Source of the DNA: an uncultured Bradyrhizobium sp.
GTDB taxonomy: Bacteria > Pseudomonadota > Alphaproteobacteria > Rhizobiales > Xanthobacteraceae
DNA: 64,000 nt
Reading direction: 5' to 3'
NCBI RefSeq assembly: GCF_936943645.1
Contig: NZ_CAKZJO010000054.1
Span: 124,001 to 188,000, forward strand
Shown piece by piece: positions 51,259 to 60,470 of the stretch. A program made the translations under genes and the position numbers. Below the pieces are notes generated by a model. That model had not been told where the DNA came from and did not search any database. It worked only from the letters and a program-made list of their open reading frames with translations. Each line of letters starts with the position of its first letter. Positions within the stretch are counted from its first letter, which is position 1.

Positions 51259-52806
51259 ATGCAAGGCCTGGAGCGGCTGGCTGCGATGGTGAGAGCTCCG
51301 ATGGACGCGCGCGAGGATTGGTCCCGGCCCGGGATTGGCGACGGACGAGCAGCGTCCGGACGATACCTCGACGGGGTCGAGGTCTATGTCTTCCTGATCG
51401 CCTTCCTCACCGTGTTCTATTTGTCGAACGGAGCGCTGCTGCTGGGCCATTACGATCTCGGCTGGCACCTCGCCGCCGGAGACCTGATCCGGCAGCGGGG
51501 CGAGGTGCCGTTCCAGGATCCGTGGGCGTTCACCCTCGGCGACAGGCAGTGGTACAACCTGTCCTGGCTCTGGGACGTGATGGCGAGCGTGCTGTATCAG
51601 CATACGGGCTTTGCCGGCATCGTGCTCATGGTCGTCGCCTGCGGCGCGGTCATCACCTTGTATCTCACCTTCTGCGGCCTCAGCAGCGGTGCATCGGCTC
51701 CGGCGGTCTGCATTGCGGTGTTCGCGACGTGCCTGCTCTATCCCTGCTACGAAGCCTCGCCCAACATGTATCTGGCGGCTTCGCCGAACGTCGCGACCAT
51801 GCTGTTCGCCGTCATCTTCTACGGCGAATGCCTGCGGCGACGGAATTGGTTCCTGTTGCCGCCGATGATGGTCGCCTGGGTCAATCTGCATGGCGGCTTC
51901 ATGCTCGCCTTTCCGATCCTCGGCGTGTTCGCTGGCATCGCCCTGCTGCGGCGCGACTGGACGAATTTCCGGAACTACTGCCTGGCGGGCGTCGGCTGCG
52001 TCCTCGCGATCTTCGTCAATCCGCTGGGATGGCATGTCTATGACGGCGTGCGGGCGACGCTCGGTCATTTCATCCAGGCCGATATCGGCGAGTGGCGGTC
52101 GTACTTCTTCAACATGGAGCTGCCGGGAAGCCTGCCCGGCATCGTCTATGCGCTGACATTCGTCGTCCTGGAGCTGCGCTACCGCAACACCACGCGCGTT
52201 CCTCTCGAGGCGCGCGTGCTCGCGTGGCTCTTCCTGTGTCTCGGTCTCTATCAGTTCAGATACACCGCATTCTTCTTCATCTTCTCCAGCGTCCCGATGG
52301 CGCTTCACATCGACCGGCTGCTGCCGAAGCGCTTCTCGAGCTTCGAGGTTCGGCGCGCGATGCTCGCGGCAGGCGTGGTCGGCGTGCTGCTGCTGCCCTT
52401 CACGTTCATGCAGGTGCGGCCGGCTCTGGCCCTGCCCGACATGCTGTCGGAGGACGATGCCCGCTATCTCGAGGCGCACACCTCGCACGCGCGCCTGCTC
52501 AACCACTGGAACGTCGGCGGGCTCCTGATCTTCAGGACGCGCGGATCAGTGCCCGTCTTCGTCGACGGACGGGCGGCGACTGCCTATCCGGACGAATTGC
52601 TGCGCGACTATCACGAGCTGGTTCGCTGGGACATCGACGCGGCCAGCTGGGACAAGGTGATCAGCAAGTACAAGATCGACGCGGTGCTCTGGATCAGGGC
52701 CCATGATCCGCTGCGGCAGTTTCTGGTCGGCGAGAGAGGCTGGAAAGAGCAATATACCGGCGCGTATGTCAGCCTTTACACCCGGCAAGACGCCTCATCC
52801 CGCTAA
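51259..52806 (+). CDS. polytopic membrane glycosyltransferase-like protein
   Basis: The product is 515 residues with about ten helices and a C-terminal soluble part (from about 400). The loop after helix 1 has HYDLGWHLAAGDLIRQRGEVPF, which fits the acidic loop of GT-C enzymes; other motifs (DPWAFTLGDRQWYNLSWLWD) are alike in several bacterial families. It likely transfers a sugar from a polyprenyl carrier at the periplasmic face. The ATG at 51259 follows AGGGAC; alternatives are 51286 and 51301. The stop is only two bases from the convergent stop at 52809. Confidence 0.75.
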   Translation: MQGLERLAAMVRAPMDAREDWSRPGIGDGRAASGRYLDGVEVYVFLIAFLTVFYLSNGALLLGHYDLGWHLAAGDLIRQRGEVPFQDPWAFTLGDRQWYNLSWLWDVMASVLYQHTGFAGIVLMVVACGAVITLYLTFCGLSSGASAPAVCIAVFATCLLYPCYEASPNMYLAASPNVATMLFAVIFYGECLRRRNWFLLPPMMVAWVNLHGGFMLAFPILGVFAGIALLRRDWTNFRNYCLAGVGCVLAIFVNPLGWHVYDGVRATLGHFIQADIGEWRSYFFNMELPGSLPGIVYALTFVVLELRYRNTTRVPLEARVLAWLFLCLGLYQFRYTAFFFIFSSVPMALHIDRLLPKRFSSFEVRRAMLAAGVVGVLLLPFTFMQVRPALALPDMLSEDDARYLEAHTSHARLLNHWNVGGLLIFRTRGSVPVFVDGRAATAYPDELLRDYHELVRWDIDAASWDKVISKYKIDAVLWIRAHDPLRQFLVGERGWKEQYTGAYVSLYTRQDASSR

Positions 52807-52808
52807 GA

Positions 52809-54137
52809 TCAGGCCTGCCGGGGCTCAACCGATGATGCCGCATCGCTCGAAGGTTCGCGCGGCAGCAGCAGCCAGAAGCAGATCAGCGCAAATGTGAGCT
52901 GGCCGAAGCCGCTCACGAAGACGCCCGAGACCGCCGCCAGGGTCGGTATCGCGACGGCGATCGTGAGGACGGCAGCCATCAGGACGGCCGGCAGATCGAC
53001 GACGAGGACGGCGGCATAGAGCGCCACCTCGAAGAAGGCGTATTCCTTCAGCCTGGGCGCGCAGAGATAAAGCGCGTACATCGCGAGCACGGTGATGCGC
53101 ATGGCCTTTTCGGGATGGCTGAGCAGCCAATCGTCGAGCGTTTGAAGCGGCGAAACCTTGCGCGCCGGGCGCCAAGTGCCGATCATTCTCCATACGGAGA
53201 TCGCGAGCGGTGCAAGCACGAGCGCGATCGCGAACAGGCCATAGATCGCAGCGACCACCGGCTTGCTGCCGGCGAGCCCGAAGCTGTCCGCAGACATCAG
53301 CGCGAGGAAGAGCAGCGACGGGTTGACCTCATTGCCCGGCGAATGCTGTCCGGGGATCTGTCCGAAGATCGCGCTCAGCCAGCTCCTGAAAAGGTCAGGG
53401 TAGATCGCCAGCGAGGCCAGGATCGGCAGGGCGAACATGCCGGACGCGACGGCGATCAGCAGAAGCTTGCGAGCTCTCGACTGCGGCAGGAAATACAGCG
53501 CAGCCAGAACCGGGAAGAACACCAGCTTGAACGAGGTGACGAGGCCGAGCAGCGCCGCGCCTGCGAGCTGCGGGGGCAGGCTCGTGCCGGTGCCGTGCGC
53601 GGACCGCGCGGGGCGCAGCAGCAAGGCAAGCGATGCGGCCGTCAGCAGGCCGCTCAGGGCTGCGAAATTGCCGGTTGCGACGATCCATTCGAAGCCGAGG
53701 AAGCCGCCAAACGCGCACAGCATCCGCACCGCGATATCCCTCGAACCCGGCCGGGACTTGCCGAGACCGGGCAGCAGCAGCGCGGAGATCAGCGTGAGCA
53801 GGAGAAAGATCGGCTTGTGATGCGCGACGAGAAAACCGCCGGCGCAAAGCGGGCGGAACGCATCGAGTGTCACCGGAAGATAGGGATAGGAGAGCTTGGT
53901 GTCCTTCAGGTTCTTGACGAAATAGGGATCGAGACCCTGGACATGCGCATCGACGGCGGCGCAGTTCACCCGCGCATCCCAGCCGAACGTCCCGTCCATA
54001 CCCATGTCGATGGCCACGAGCGTTGCGACCAGCACGGCCAATGCCAGGATGAAGCGGGTCATCCAATTGCTCCCCGGCGCCTCAGTAGCAAAGGCCATTT
54101 GTTTTCCGCCTTCCGCGGACGCGGTGATGTCAGTCAT
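52809..54137 (-). CDS. GT87-like (DUF2029) membrane glycosyltransferase, copy 2
   Basis: The 442-residue protein has about ten to eleven helices. The N-terminal loop NCAAVDAHVQGLDPYFVKNL has an Asp in the GT87 position. It is a clear paralogue of the upstream gene (54,134-55,453): the same loops, PYLPVTLDAFRP, SFKLVFFPVLAALYFLPQ, and APRLKEYAFFEVALYAAVLVV. The start codon (ATGA) overlaps the upstream stop, which makes translation coupling likely. It probably uses polyprenyl-phosphate-linked sugars at the periplasmic face. The acceptor is unknown. Confidence 0.85.
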   Translation of the reverse strand: MTDITASAEGGKQMAFATEAPGSNWMTRFILALAVLVATLVAIDMGMDGTFGWDARVNCAAVDAHVQGLDPYFVKNLKDTKLSYPYLPVTLDAFRPLCAGGFLVAHHKPIFLLLTLISALLLPGLGKSRPGSRDIAVRMLCAFGGFLGFEWIVATGNFAALSGLLTAASLALLLRPARSAHGTGTSLPPQLAGAALLGLVTSFKLVFFPVLAALYFLPQSRARKLLLIAVASGMFALPILASLAIYPDLFRSWLSAIFGQIPGQHSPGNEVNPSLLFLALMSADSFGLAGSKPVVAAIYGLFAIALVLAPLAISVWRMIGTWRPARKVSPLQTLDDWLLSHPEKAMRITVLAMYALYLCAPRLKEYAFFEVALYAAVLVVDLPAVLMAAVLTIAVAIPTLAAVSGVFVSGFGQLTFALICFWLLLPREPSSDAASSVEPRQA

Positions 54138-55453
54138 GGGCTCGCGCCCTCCATCTCGAGGCGTGTTGGCTCCGCGCGAAAATCCAGCAGCAGGATCCAG
54201 AAGCATGCCAGCGCGGCGACGAGGAGGATGAACGTCCCCTCGAGCGTCGTCCGTGTCAGCGAGGTCAGTGCGGGAGCGATCAGGCCGACGCTGAGAAAGG
54301 CAGCGAGCGGGCGGGCCGGCAGGTCGACGACGAGAATGGCGGCATAGAGTGCGAGCTCGAAGAAGGCGTATTCCTTCAAGCGCGGCGAGCAGAGATAGAG
54401 CGCAAACATCGCGAGCACCGTGACGCGCATGGCCGCGCGCGGATGATCGATCAGCCAGCGGTCCAGTTGCGAGAGACGCGATCCCCCTTCCCTCACGGGC
54501 CGGCTCGCAGCCACGCGCAGGACCGACAAGGCGAACGGGACAAGCACGAGCGCGAGCGCGGCGAGCGCATAGGTCGCGAGCACGACCGGCCTGCTCTCGA
54601 CGCCGGCGTGATGCGTCAGGTTCTGCGCGAGCAGCAGCAGCGACGGATTGATCTCCACGAGATCGACGGCGTGCTGGCCCGGAATTCGTCCCCCGATCGC
54701 GAGCAGCCAGCTCGCGAACAGATCGGGATAGAACAGCCACGATATCAGGATCGGCAAGGCGAAGCTGAACGCCGCCACTGTAATCAGCAACAGCTTGCGG
54801 CCGCGCGGCAGCGGCAGAAGATAGAGCGCGGCCGGCACCAGGAAGAACACCAGCTTGAACGACATTACGAGGCCGAGCAGCGCGGCACCGGCGAGGCGCA
54901 AGGCAAAGCCCGGGTCTTCCGGCACGCCGGCGGTCGGCGCGCGCAGCAGGAGCATCAACGCGATCGCGGTCAGCACGCCGCTCAGGATCGCGAAATTCCC
55001 CGAGACGTGCACCCATTCGAAGCCGACGAAAGCACCGAGCACGCACAGCACCCTCAGCGCGACGTCGCGCGGGCGCGTTCGGCCGAGCCCGGGCAGGAGC
55101 AGCCCGCAGAGCACGGCGAGGACGAAATAGAGGCTCATGTAGTGATCGACGAGAAGGCCACCCGCGCAGACGGGGCGGAACACGTCCAGCGTCACCGGCA
55201 GATAGGGATAGGAGAAATTGGTGCCCTTCAGGTTCTTGACGAAATAGGGATCGAGCCCCGCGACATGCGCATCGACCGCCGCGCAATTGACGAGAAGATC
55301 CCAGCCATATCGCAGGTCGAGCAAGGCATAGCTGGCGAGGTTGCCGAAGACGACCAGAGCGGTGAGCGCGATCAGGCAGGACAGCCAGATCCCCCGCCTC
55401 GCGGCCGGGGCCGAGGGTCCCAACCATCGTGCTGCATCGGTCACGTCGGACAC
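54134..55453 (-). CDS. GT87-like (DUF2029) membrane glycosyltransferase, copy 1
   Basis: This 439-residue protein is the first of the tandem pair and shares motifs with copy 2: NCAAVDAHVAGLDPYFVKNL, PYLPVTLDVFRP, KEYAFFELALYAAILVVDLP. It begins at 55453. A 2.6-kb ORF on the same strand (55427-52809) that crosses both genes is a frame artefact. The two copies presumably arose by duplication and may act on different sugars or sites of one glycan. Confidence 0.85.
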   Translation of the reverse strand: MSDVTDAARWLGPSAPAARRGIWLSCLIALTALVVFGNLASYALLDLRYGWDLLVNCAAVDAHVAGLDPYFVKNLKGTNFSYPYLPVTLDVFRPVCAGGLLVDHYMSLYFVLAVLCGLLLPGLGRTRPRDVALRVLCVLGAFVGFEWVHVSGNFAILSGVLTAIALMLLLRAPTAGVPEDPGFALRLAGAALLGLVMSFKLVFFLVPAALYLLPLPRGRKLLLITVAAFSFALPILISWLFYPDLFASWLLAIGGRIPGQHAVDLVEINPSLLLLAQNLTHHAGVESRPVVLATYALAALALVLVPFALSVLRVAASRPVREGGSRLSQLDRWLIDHPRAAMRVTVLAMFALYLCSPRLKEYAFFELALYAAILVVDLPARPLAAFLSVGLIAPALTSLTRTTLEGTFILLVAALACFWILLLDFRAEPTRLEMEGASP

Positions 55454-55606
55454 CGCGAAAATACCTGTCTTCCTGGGTTCCCGGGGCGCAATGGGCGGCG
55501 CGGGTCAGGTCACAATGGACAGGATGGGTTGCGGATTCATCTCCCCGACGCGCCGTGCCCGCTCATATGGTGAATCGTTGGTTGCCGGCGCCGCGAAAGT
55601 CGGGCC

Positions 55607-56386
55607 CTATCGCGACGCGCGGGCGGCCAGCCAGGCATCGAGCGCCTCGCGGGTTTCCGCCGCCGCGGCCATGCGCGCGAACTGCTCGCTCTCGATGGCG
55701 AGGCCCTCCGCGATCGAGACGTTGAGGCCCCGCGTGGCGGCCGTGATGACCCGGGCGACCGCCAGCTGCGAGTGCCGCGAGATGCGATCCGCCAGCGCGA
55801 AGGCGCTGTCGAGAAGCTGCGCATGCGGCACGATACGGTTGACCAATCCCATCTCCAGGGCTCGCTGTGATGAAAAGGAATCGCCAGTCAGGAGGTGTTC
55901 CAGCGCCCGCTTCCGGCCCGCGAGCCGCGGCAGCCGCTGGGTGCCGCCGAAAGTCGGCGTGATGCCGATCGCGATCTCCGGCTTGGCAAAGGTCGCGCGC
56001 TCGCTGGCGATGGCCAGATGCACGGCCTCCGTGATCTCGCAGCCGCCACCGAAGGCGAGGCCATTGACCGCAGCGATGATCGGCTTCGAGAACGCCTCCA
56101 TGCGCGCCGTCATCGCCTGCCCGCGGCGCACGAAGTCCTTCACGGCAATGTCCGGTCCGCGCTTCACGCTCTCGGAGAATTCGGCGATGTCGGCGCCCGC
56201 CGAAAAGGCGCGATCGCCCGCCCCGGTCAGCACCACCGCGCGGACATTGGCATCGTCCTCGATGCGGTCGAGGATCGCCATCAGACGGTCGATGAGCGCG
56301 TAGCTCAATGCGTTGAGCTTGCCCGGGCGGTTGAACGTCAGCAGCGCGGTGGCGCCGCGTGTTTCCCAGAGTATCAGATCGGACAA
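55607..56386 (-). CDS. enoyl-CoA hydratase/isomerase family protein (crotonase)
   Basis: This 259-residue protein has the crotonase motifs: the oxyanion loop AFSAGADIAEF near 62 and NGLAFGGGCEITEA near 112. The catalytic Glu positions correspond to Glu116 (GGCE) and the residue in KPEIAIGI. It hydrates, isomerises or decarboxylates an acyl-CoA. It is divergent from the TetR regulator, with a palindromic operator between. The substrate is unknown; fatty-acid or aromatic degradation is likely. Confidence 0.92.
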   Translation of the reverse strand: MSDLILWETRGATALLTFNRPGKLNALSYALIDRLMAILDRIEDDANVRAVVLTGAGDRAFSAGADIAEFSESVKRGPDIAVKDFVRRGQAMTARMEAFSKPIIAAVNGLAFGGGCEITEAVHLAIASERATFAKPEIAIGITPTFGGTQRLPRLAGRKRALEHLLTGDSFSSQRALEMGLVNRIVPHAQLLDSAFALADRISRHSQLAVARVITAATRGLNVSIAEGLAIESEQFARMAAAAETREALDAWLAARASR

Positions 56387-56443
56387 GTCTTGCTCCTTCC
56401 AGGTCGAACATCCGAAGGGAAGTCAGCCACACCGGCCTCGTTG

Positions 56444-56467
56444 TGTATACTCACTAGGCAGTATACA
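56444..56467. promoter_or_regulatory. TetR-type operator, TGTATACT-N8-AGTATACA
   Basis: TGTATACT (56444-56451) and AGTATACA (56460-56467) form perfect 8-bp inverted arms with an 8-nt spacer. It lies in the 89-bp gap between crotonase start 56386 and TetR start 56476, and ends eight bases before the TetR ATG, so it can repress both genes. Confidence 0.8.
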
Positions 56468-56475
56468 TTGCAGCA

Positions 56476-57057
56476 ATGTCGGAAAGAGGTGACACCACGC
56501 GCGAGCAGATCGTCGTTGCGGCGACGCGCCTGTTCTATGGCGAGGGCATCCGGGCGGTCAGCATGGATGCGGTCGCCGAGAAGGCCGGCGTCACCAAGAA
56601 GACGCTCTACTATCACTTCACCAGCAAGGACGAGCTCGTCGCGGCGACCATCGCCGCGAGGGACCAGCCGACGCTGGAGCTCTATATGCGCTGGTTCGCC
56701 GAGACCGACGGCGGTATCGCCAACAAGGTCCATGGTCTCTTCGTCAAGCTCGGACGCTCCGTGGCTACGCCGCGCTGGCGCGGCTGCGGCTTCCTGCGGA
56801 CGATCGCCGAGCTCGCCAACACACCGGCACATCCGGCCGTCAAAGCCGGCGCCGCGCACAAGAAACGGTTCGAAGCCTGGCTCGAAGCCGAGCTGCGCGA
56901 TCACGGCGTGGCTGGGGCGGAGACGCTGGCCCGCCAGCTCGTCGTGCTGCTCGATGGGGCCACGACCGTGATGCTGATCCATCGGGATCTCGACTATGTC
57001 GACACCGCCGGGCGTCTGGCGCTCGGCCTGGTCGAGCAAGCCCGCAAGCGCGGCTGA
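56476..57057 (+). CDS. TetR/AcrR family regulator
   Basis: This 193-residue regulator has the HTH at about 8-55 (REQIVVAATRLFYGEGIRAV, then KKTLYYHFTSKDELVAATIA) and a helical ligand domain thereafter. The length and layout are typical. The operator overlaps its own promoter, so autorepression is likely; the ligand is probably an acyl-CoA or aromatic compound handled by the crotonase. A Bcr/CflA exporter gene follows 136 bp downstream. Confidence 0.92.
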   Translation: MSERGDTTREQIVVAATRLFYGEGIRAVSMDAVAEKAGVTKKTLYYHFTSKDELVAATIAARDQPTLELYMRWFAETDGGIANKVHGLFVKLGRSVATPRWRGCGFLRTIAELANTPAHPAVKAGAAHKKRFEAWLEAELRDHGVAGAETLARQLVVLLDGATTVMLIHRDLDYVDTAGRLALGLVEQARKRG

Positions 57058-57193
57058 TTGGGGAGGCGCCCCCGTCCCCGGGCCGCCACCTCACCAATTC
57101 TTGTCCGCCCGCCTGCCAGCCATCCCGAAACATGGGTTGTGCAACGCAGCATGGACGATGGATAAAGTCGCTCGATTTCAGAAGGTGAGCTGC

Positions 57194-58444
57194 TTGTCCG
57201 ACGTCAATGCCGACTCCTGGGTGTCCTCCGGACACCGACCCATGGGATTTCCAGAATTTGTCATCGTGATCGCGTCCATCATGGCGCTGAATCCGCTTGC
57301 GATGGACATGATGCTGCCGGCGCTGCCCAATATCGGGTCGGCGTTCAACATCCCCGTCGCCAACCATCTTCAGCTGGTGCTGTCGACCTTCCTGATCGGC
57401 TTCGGCGCCGGCCAGTTCATCATGGGCCCGCTGTCGGATCGCTTCGGCCGCCGGCCGGTGCTGCTCGGCGGCATGGCGGTCTATGCGGTAGCGAGCGTGC
57501 TGGCGGTCGCTGCGCCCTCGTTCGAGACGCTGCTGCTGGCGCGGGCGCTGCAAGGGCTCGGCACCTCGGCGACGCGCGTGATCGCGACCTCGATCGTGCG
57601 CGACTGCTATGTCGGCCGCCGCATGGCGAGCGTGATGTCGCTCGCGATGATGGTGTTCATCGCAGTGCCCGTGATCGCGCCCTCGTTCGGACAGGCGGTG
57701 CTGATGGTGACGGCATGGCGCGGCATCTTCGTGGTGCTGATGCTCTACGGCCTGCTCGCGCTTGCATGGTGCGTTCTGCGCCTGCCTGAAACCCTCCCCG
57801 AGTCCGGCCGCCGGTCGCTGGCGCCCGCCGATGTGCTCTCGGCCTTCCGGCAGACCCTGACCAATCGCCAGACCATCGGCTATGCCACCGCCGCCGGCAG
57901 CGTCATCGGCGCGCTGTTCGCCTATGTCTTCTGCGCCCAGCAGGTCTTCACCGGCATCTATCACCTCGGCCATTATTTCCCGCTCGCTTTCGCCGCGATT
58001 GCGGCCGGCACCGCCGTCGCCGGTTTCCTCAATGCCCGGCTGGTCGGGCGGCTCGGCATGCGCGTGATCTCGCACGGGGCCTTGATGCTCTACACAGTCG
58101 TCGCCGCTGTGATGCTCTTGACGGAAAGCCTCGGCATGCTGCCGCTGAGCCTGTTCATGGTGCTCTCCGCGCTGATGATGTTCTCGTTCGGCATGATGGT
58201 CGCGAACTTCACCGCGCTCGCCATGGAGCCGCAGGGCCGCATCGCCGGCACGGCCTCCTCGCTCTATGGCTCGATCACGACGTTGATCGGGATCGTGGTC
58301 GGCATGGCGATCGGACAGAGCTTCGATGGAACGCTGTTGCCGTTCTCGGTCGGCTTCTTCCTGTCGACGCTCGCTGCGCTCGCCATCGTGCTGGTGGTGG
58401 AGAAGGGTCGGCTGTTCATGCCGCATCATCGCCCGATCGCTTGA
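57194..58444 (+). CDS. Bcr/CflA-type MFS drug-resistance exporter
   Basis: This 416-residue protein has twelve helices. FGAGQFIMGPLSDRFGRRPV is the MFS signature with the Bcr/CflA GQ motif, and RALQGLGTSATRVIA is that of helix 5. I chose TTG 57194 (MSDVNADSWVSSGH), preceded by GAAGGTGAG; ATG 57158 and ATG 57242 are alternatives. It should pump a small hydrophobic compound out of the cell. It may be under the TetR control of the upstream gene. Confidence 0.88.
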   Translation: MSDVNADSWVSSGHRPMGFPEFVIVIASIMALNPLAMDMMLPALPNIGSAFNIPVANHLQLVLSTFLIGFGAGQFIMGPLSDRFGRRPVLLGGMAVYAVASVLAVAAPSFETLLLARALQGLGTSATRVIATSIVRDCYVGRRMASVMSLAMMVFIAVPVIAPSFGQAVLMVTAWRGIFVVLMLYGLLALAWCVLRLPETLPESGRRSLAPADVLSAFRQTLTNRQTIGYATAAGSVIGALFAYVFCAQQVFTGIYHLGHYFPLAFAAIAAGTAVAGFLNARLVGRLGMRVISHGALMLYTVVAAVMLLTESLGMLPLSLFMVLSALMMFSFGMMVANFTALAMEPQGRIAGTASSLYGSITTLIGIVVGMAIGQSFDGTLLPFSVGFFLSTLAALAIVLVVEKGRLFMPHHRPIA

Positions 58445-58650
58445 GGAACTTCCCGGCGGCCGCGATGTTGTCGTGCAGCAATTTTGAAGGGCCGCTGCGA
58501 TGGAACTGGAACACCGCCAAGATCACGCCGACGTCGAGCCGCCGACGACGGAACGTTCCGAGCCCATCACCGGACAGCATGCTTTGACCACGCCTTTCGC
58601 GAGCGAAGGGCTTGAGCAGTTGCGCGACAGCCACTGCTGAGCGGGGCGCC

Positions 58651-60243
58651 CTACTCGGTCGCGCGCCGGTTGGCGCTGAATTCATCGGCAGCGCTGGCCG
58701 GCGCTTTGCTGTCCAGCGGCGGCACCATCAGCACGACCACCTCCCGCGCAAGACCCGGCCGGCCCCACAGCGATGCCCGCACGGTAAATTCGCGCCTGAC
58801 GTAATGGCGGACGCGGGGGGATACCCACTCCATCCATTGGTTGCATAGATCCTGATCGCGGAAACAGAGCGCGGCCCAGCCGCGATCGGGCGAGGGCTTG
58901 CGCGGAAAGCCCCACGTATCCTCGTGCTCGAAGGGCCCCACATTGCTCGGATGATCGGGGCTGTAGAACGCGGAGGCGAAAGCCAGCGAACCATCACCGC
59001 TGACGGCACTCAACGGCTCGCCGGTGAGCTCGCGCCACTGGCGCGTCACTTCGCGGGCCGCCTGTGCGTAGAGATTCCGCCTCTCCTCGTAACCCTGATC
59101 GTTGCGATGAACGGCATGGATCGGAGCCACGATCAGGACGGCGGCAAGCGCGACGCCGGCCACGATCACCGTGACGTTGACGGTGTAGAAGCGCTCGATC
59201 GGGTAGCGCGCACCACAGACGATGAGGATGACGAACAGGAAAAGCCCCTGCAACGCCCATAACGACGGCAGGTCCGTGCCCATCGCGAGCGACGTCAGCA
59301 TCGGCAGCACGATCGTGCCGATCGCAACGTAGAACAGCAGCCGCAGGCTCGGGCTCATGGCTGCGAAGTCGGACGGAAGCTGCTTCAGCCGCGTGCCGGC
59401 GATCAACACCCACAGCATGCCGGCCACGCCCATCGCCGCCACCAGCCCCAACACAAAAGTCCTGACCTCAACGAGCGAGCTCGCAGCAATGCCATTGGCG
59501 TGAGCCAGCGCGTAGGTAAAGGACGACGCCCCGGTCGTCGCCAGCCAGTGGAGGTGCGGCGCCAGCGCCACGAGCCCGGTCACGACGGAGATCCAGGGCG
59601 AGGCGGAGGTGAAATAGGCGCGCCGCGCCGGATGCGCCAGCGCCGCAAAGGCGAAGCTCGCGACGAGGAAGATCGAGTAATATTTGCCGACCATCGCCAG
59701 CGCCGTCGTGCATCCCAAGGCAATCGCCCATAGCGAACCGCGGGTCTCGAATGCGCGCAGGAAGCACCACGTCGCCAGCGGCCAGGTCGCGAGCAGCACG
59801 GCATTGGCGTTGAAACGCTGAGCGTGGAATTGATAGGCGGGCGTCAGCATCAGGAGCAGCAGCACCAGGATGCGCTTGTGCCCGGTCACGAACTGCCGCG
59901 AGACCAAGTCGACGAAAAACAGCGCAAGCCCTGCATTGGCCATCGCCATCAATTGCAGCGACCAGTCGCTGGCCGGAAATACCGAGGTCCACGCCGCCGC
60001 AACCCACCCCATCAGCGGAGGATGCTTGGCATAGCCCCAGGCAAAGTCCCGCCCCAGCGTCCAGGCCTCGAGCGTATCGGGGTGCAGGCCGCCGCCGGCA
60101 TAGGCGATGGCGAGATACAGCGTCCAGATCGCAACGAAGCAGGCGATGAGAAGCGGCGCGGCCCACCCCGCCTCGACGCCGTCGAGCCACCGGAGAAAAG
60201 GCCGGCGCCATCGTGCCGGGGCGCGATCGGACCTTTCGGCCAT
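58651..60243 (-). CDS. GT39/ArnT-like membrane glycosyltransferase
   Basis: The product is 530 residues from ATG 60243 (MAERSDRAPARWRRPFLRWL). It has about ten helices. The loop after helix 1 (AGGGLHPDTLEAWTLGRDFA) followed by YAKHPPLMGW is characteristic of GT39 and ArnT-like dolichol/undecaprenyl-phosphate sugar transferases (Asp and His-Pro-Pro). The C-terminal 130 residues are soluble and periplasmic. The enzyme glycosylates a protein, lipid A or other periplasmic acceptor. The frame extends to 60312, but that part is not GT-like. Confidence 0.87.
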   Translation of the reverse strand: MAERSDRAPARWRRPFLRWLDGVEAGWAAPLLIACFVAIWTLYLAIAYAGGGLHPDTLEAWTLGRDFAWGYAKHPPLMGWVAAAWTSVFPASDWSLQLMAMANAGLALFFVDLVSRQFVTGHKRILVLLLLMLTPAYQFHAQRFNANAVLLATWPLATWCFLRAFETRGSLWAIALGCTTALAMVGKYYSIFLVASFAFAALAHPARRAYFTSASPWISVVTGLVALAPHLHWLATTGASSFTYALAHANGIAASSLVEVRTFVLGLVAAMGVAGMLWVLIAGTRLKQLPSDFAAMSPSLRLLFYVAIGTIVLPMLTSLAMGTDLPSLWALQGLFLFVILIVCGARYPIERFYTVNVTVIVAGVALAAVLIVAPIHAVHRNDQGYEERRNLYAQAAREVTRQWRELTGEPLSAVSGDGSLAFASAFYSPDHPSNVGPFEHEDTWGFPRKPSPDRGWAALCFRDQDLCNQWMEWVSPRVRHYVRREFTVRASLWGRPGLAREVVVLMVPPLDSKAPASAADEFSANRRATE

Positions 60244-60407
60244 CGCCTGGAATGCAAAATCGATCGGCACGGGGATAAAGGGGACAATGAAAGTGATGCG
60301 CGAAGACGGCACATCTATTTCAGGATTGAAACAAATAGCAATGATCGGAAACTGGAAAGGTTAAAGGCTCCACGGTTTCCACGCCGGCGCGAGACCGGCA
60401 AAGGAAA

Positions 60408-60433
60408 CGGCGCCGCTGATGACAGCGGCGCCG
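60408..60433 (-). terminator. Rho-independent terminator of SBP copy 2
   Basis: CGGCGCCGCT (60408-60417) and AGCGGCGCCG (60424-60433) form a perfect 10-bp stem 38 bp after the stop of the SBP at 60471. On the minus strand the stem is followed by TTTCCTTTG. The same stem with one change occurs after the upstream paralogue. Confidence 0.75.
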
Positions 60434-60470
60434 CGTGGCGATGGCAGCCGAAGGCGAAGAGCGCCTCCCC

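Noticed and set aside
52809..55427. 872-residue minus-strand ORF spanning both GT87 genes
   Set aside because: The first half is a frame-shifted shadow of copy 1 and only the second half is the real copy 2. The true genes overlap by four bases and are each complete.
58445..58650. Small gene on the minus strand at 58416-58685
   Set aside because: The 89-residue ORF overlaps the ends of both flanking genes and has no family likeness or ribosome binding site.
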